A stretch of DNA of 64,000 nucleotides from Kumtagia sp964244725 (GTDB lineage Bacteria > Pseudomonadota > Alphaproteobacteria > Rhizobiales > Rhizobiaceae), in the NCBI GenBank assembly GCA_964244725.1, contig CAXTJQ010000009.1, forward strand, positions 107,796-171,795, given 5' to 3'. Shown in pieces: positions 63,302-64,000 of this stretch. The first letter of the stretch is position 1, and each line of letters starts with the position of its first letter. Made by a program: the position numbers and the translations under genes. The notes beneath the pieces were generated by a model. That model was not told where the DNA came from. It worked only from the letters and a program-made list of their open reading frames with translations, and ran no database searches.

Positions 63302-64000
63302 CGCATCTTGATCCCTGAATGAGGATGGTTCTCGTTGTAATCCTCGAACCATCCGGCGATCTTGCCGAGCGCGGTGACCGCATCCGACAAGGGATTGACG
63401 CGAACATAGTCGCGTTTGAAGGTTTTGACGAAGCTCTCCGACATGCCGTTCGACTCCGGGCTTTGGACCGGCGTGAAGCAGGCAATGAGATTGAGCGCGG
63501 TGGCGAAGTCGCGCGTCTCCTTGGCCGTGTAGGCGCTGCCATTGTCCGTCAGCCATTCGAGCGGCGCCGGCGACTGGAGGGCGCCGAACCTCCTCTCGAT
63601 GGCCTCCAGCATCATGTCGCGGACCATCCCGCCGCTGATGCCTGATCCGACGACGGCATGCCATGCGATGATTTCGCGGTCATGGGCGTCGATGATGAAG
63701 GCGATCCGGATGAGGTCCCCGTTCCAGCACGAGATCTCGAAGCCATCGGAACACCAACGCAGGTTCGAGCGCATGACGACGACCTTGCCGTCGTGAAGGC
63801 GGCCGGTCCTGCGGCCCGTGTGCCTGGCGAGGAGCATGCTGTTCTGGCGCATGATGCGGAAGACGCGTTTGTGGTTGACCGCTGGCTGGGCCGGCTTTGG
63901 CAAGCTCCCTGTTCGCAAGGGCCGTGATGCGGCGATAGCCTTAAATTAGGCATTGAGGCGCTTCTCTCGTGAAAGGCAAGGCGAGAGCCGCCGTGTTTCT
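63302..64000 (-). mobile_element. IS3-family transposase (OrfB) remnant, runs off the window
   Basis: On the minus strand an integrase-core (rve) transposase reads VNHKRVFRIMRQNSMLLARH, then IIDAHDREIIAW, EWLTDNGSAYTAKETRDF (second Asp) and PESNGMSESFVKTFKRDYV (Glu), ending NENHPHSGIKMRS near 63302, where it fuses into phage sequence and loses its proper end. A frame change near 63885 separates GYRRITALANREL from the main frame, and an in-frame stop lies further upstream. So the copy is dead. Confidence 0.85.

Overview
The window reads as chromosome of a high-GC alphaproteobacterium, most likely Hyphomicrobiales (Rhizobiales). Supporting this are a complete PhyR-NepR-EcfG general stress module with several GGAAC-N17-GTT promoters, CpdR, HWE histidine kinases, both GlnII and a GlnT-type glutamine synthetase, a DUF2735 gene divergent from glnII, a ROSE-type small-heat-shock leader and a MmgR/suhB-type sRNA beside an inositol-monophosphatase gene. 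The genus cannot be resolved from the sequence alone.

Positions 1 to about 46600 are ordinary core chromosome. Nitrogen assimilation dominates the first half. GltB is separated from GltD by a glutathione-transferase gene and a VapBC module. A glxBCD-glnT cluster follows (alternatively mgsABC-gmaS of the N-methylglutamate pathway), with a pyridoxamine-pyruvate-transaminase-like gene next to it, and then GlnII under a sigma-54 type promoter. Between these lie threonine aldolase, two methyltransferases, Hsp20, HisN, N-formylglutamate amidohydrolase, CpdR, tRNA-Val, a secreted RTX protein with a seven-repeat N-terminal region, and a sugar ABC transporter-SDR-GNAT operon. From 29.6 to 37 kb come an antiporter, SelO, a SET protein, an esterase, a ring-cleaving dioxygenase and a sulfatase-fold hydrolase. 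From 37 to 46 kb is a stress-response island: two PRC-barrel domains in an exported protein, a lipid kinase, two HWE kinases, DUF883/holin-like/DUF1328 membrane proteins, a lone receiver and PhyR/NepR/EcfG.

The accessory part starts at the initiator tRNA (46556-46632), which has a decayed copy of itself 137 bp away. HipBA lies between two decayed copies of the same tyrosine-recombinase 3' end. Then a minus-strand cluster reads ImmA-like metalloprotease, XRE regulator, an unrecognised gene, and a 1372-residue protein whose N-terminus is a HigA antitoxin-like HTH fused to a very large unknown body. An IS5-type remnant leads into a wrecked siphophage or GTA-like prophage (about 54.9-63.3 kb) with frameshifts, a nonsense codon and a deletion fusion. 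Two intact cargo insertions sit among the decayed phage genes: an AT-rich pair encoding a trypsin-like protease and a small multi-pass membrane protein, and a DUF262/DUF1524 (GmrSD-type) restriction protein. The window ends in an IS3-family transposase remnant.

The best candidates for undescribed systems are the HigA-fused giant protein with its ImmA/XRE neighbours and the protease-membrane protein pair. Both look like phage-defence cargo, but their function is inferred from architecture and location only.
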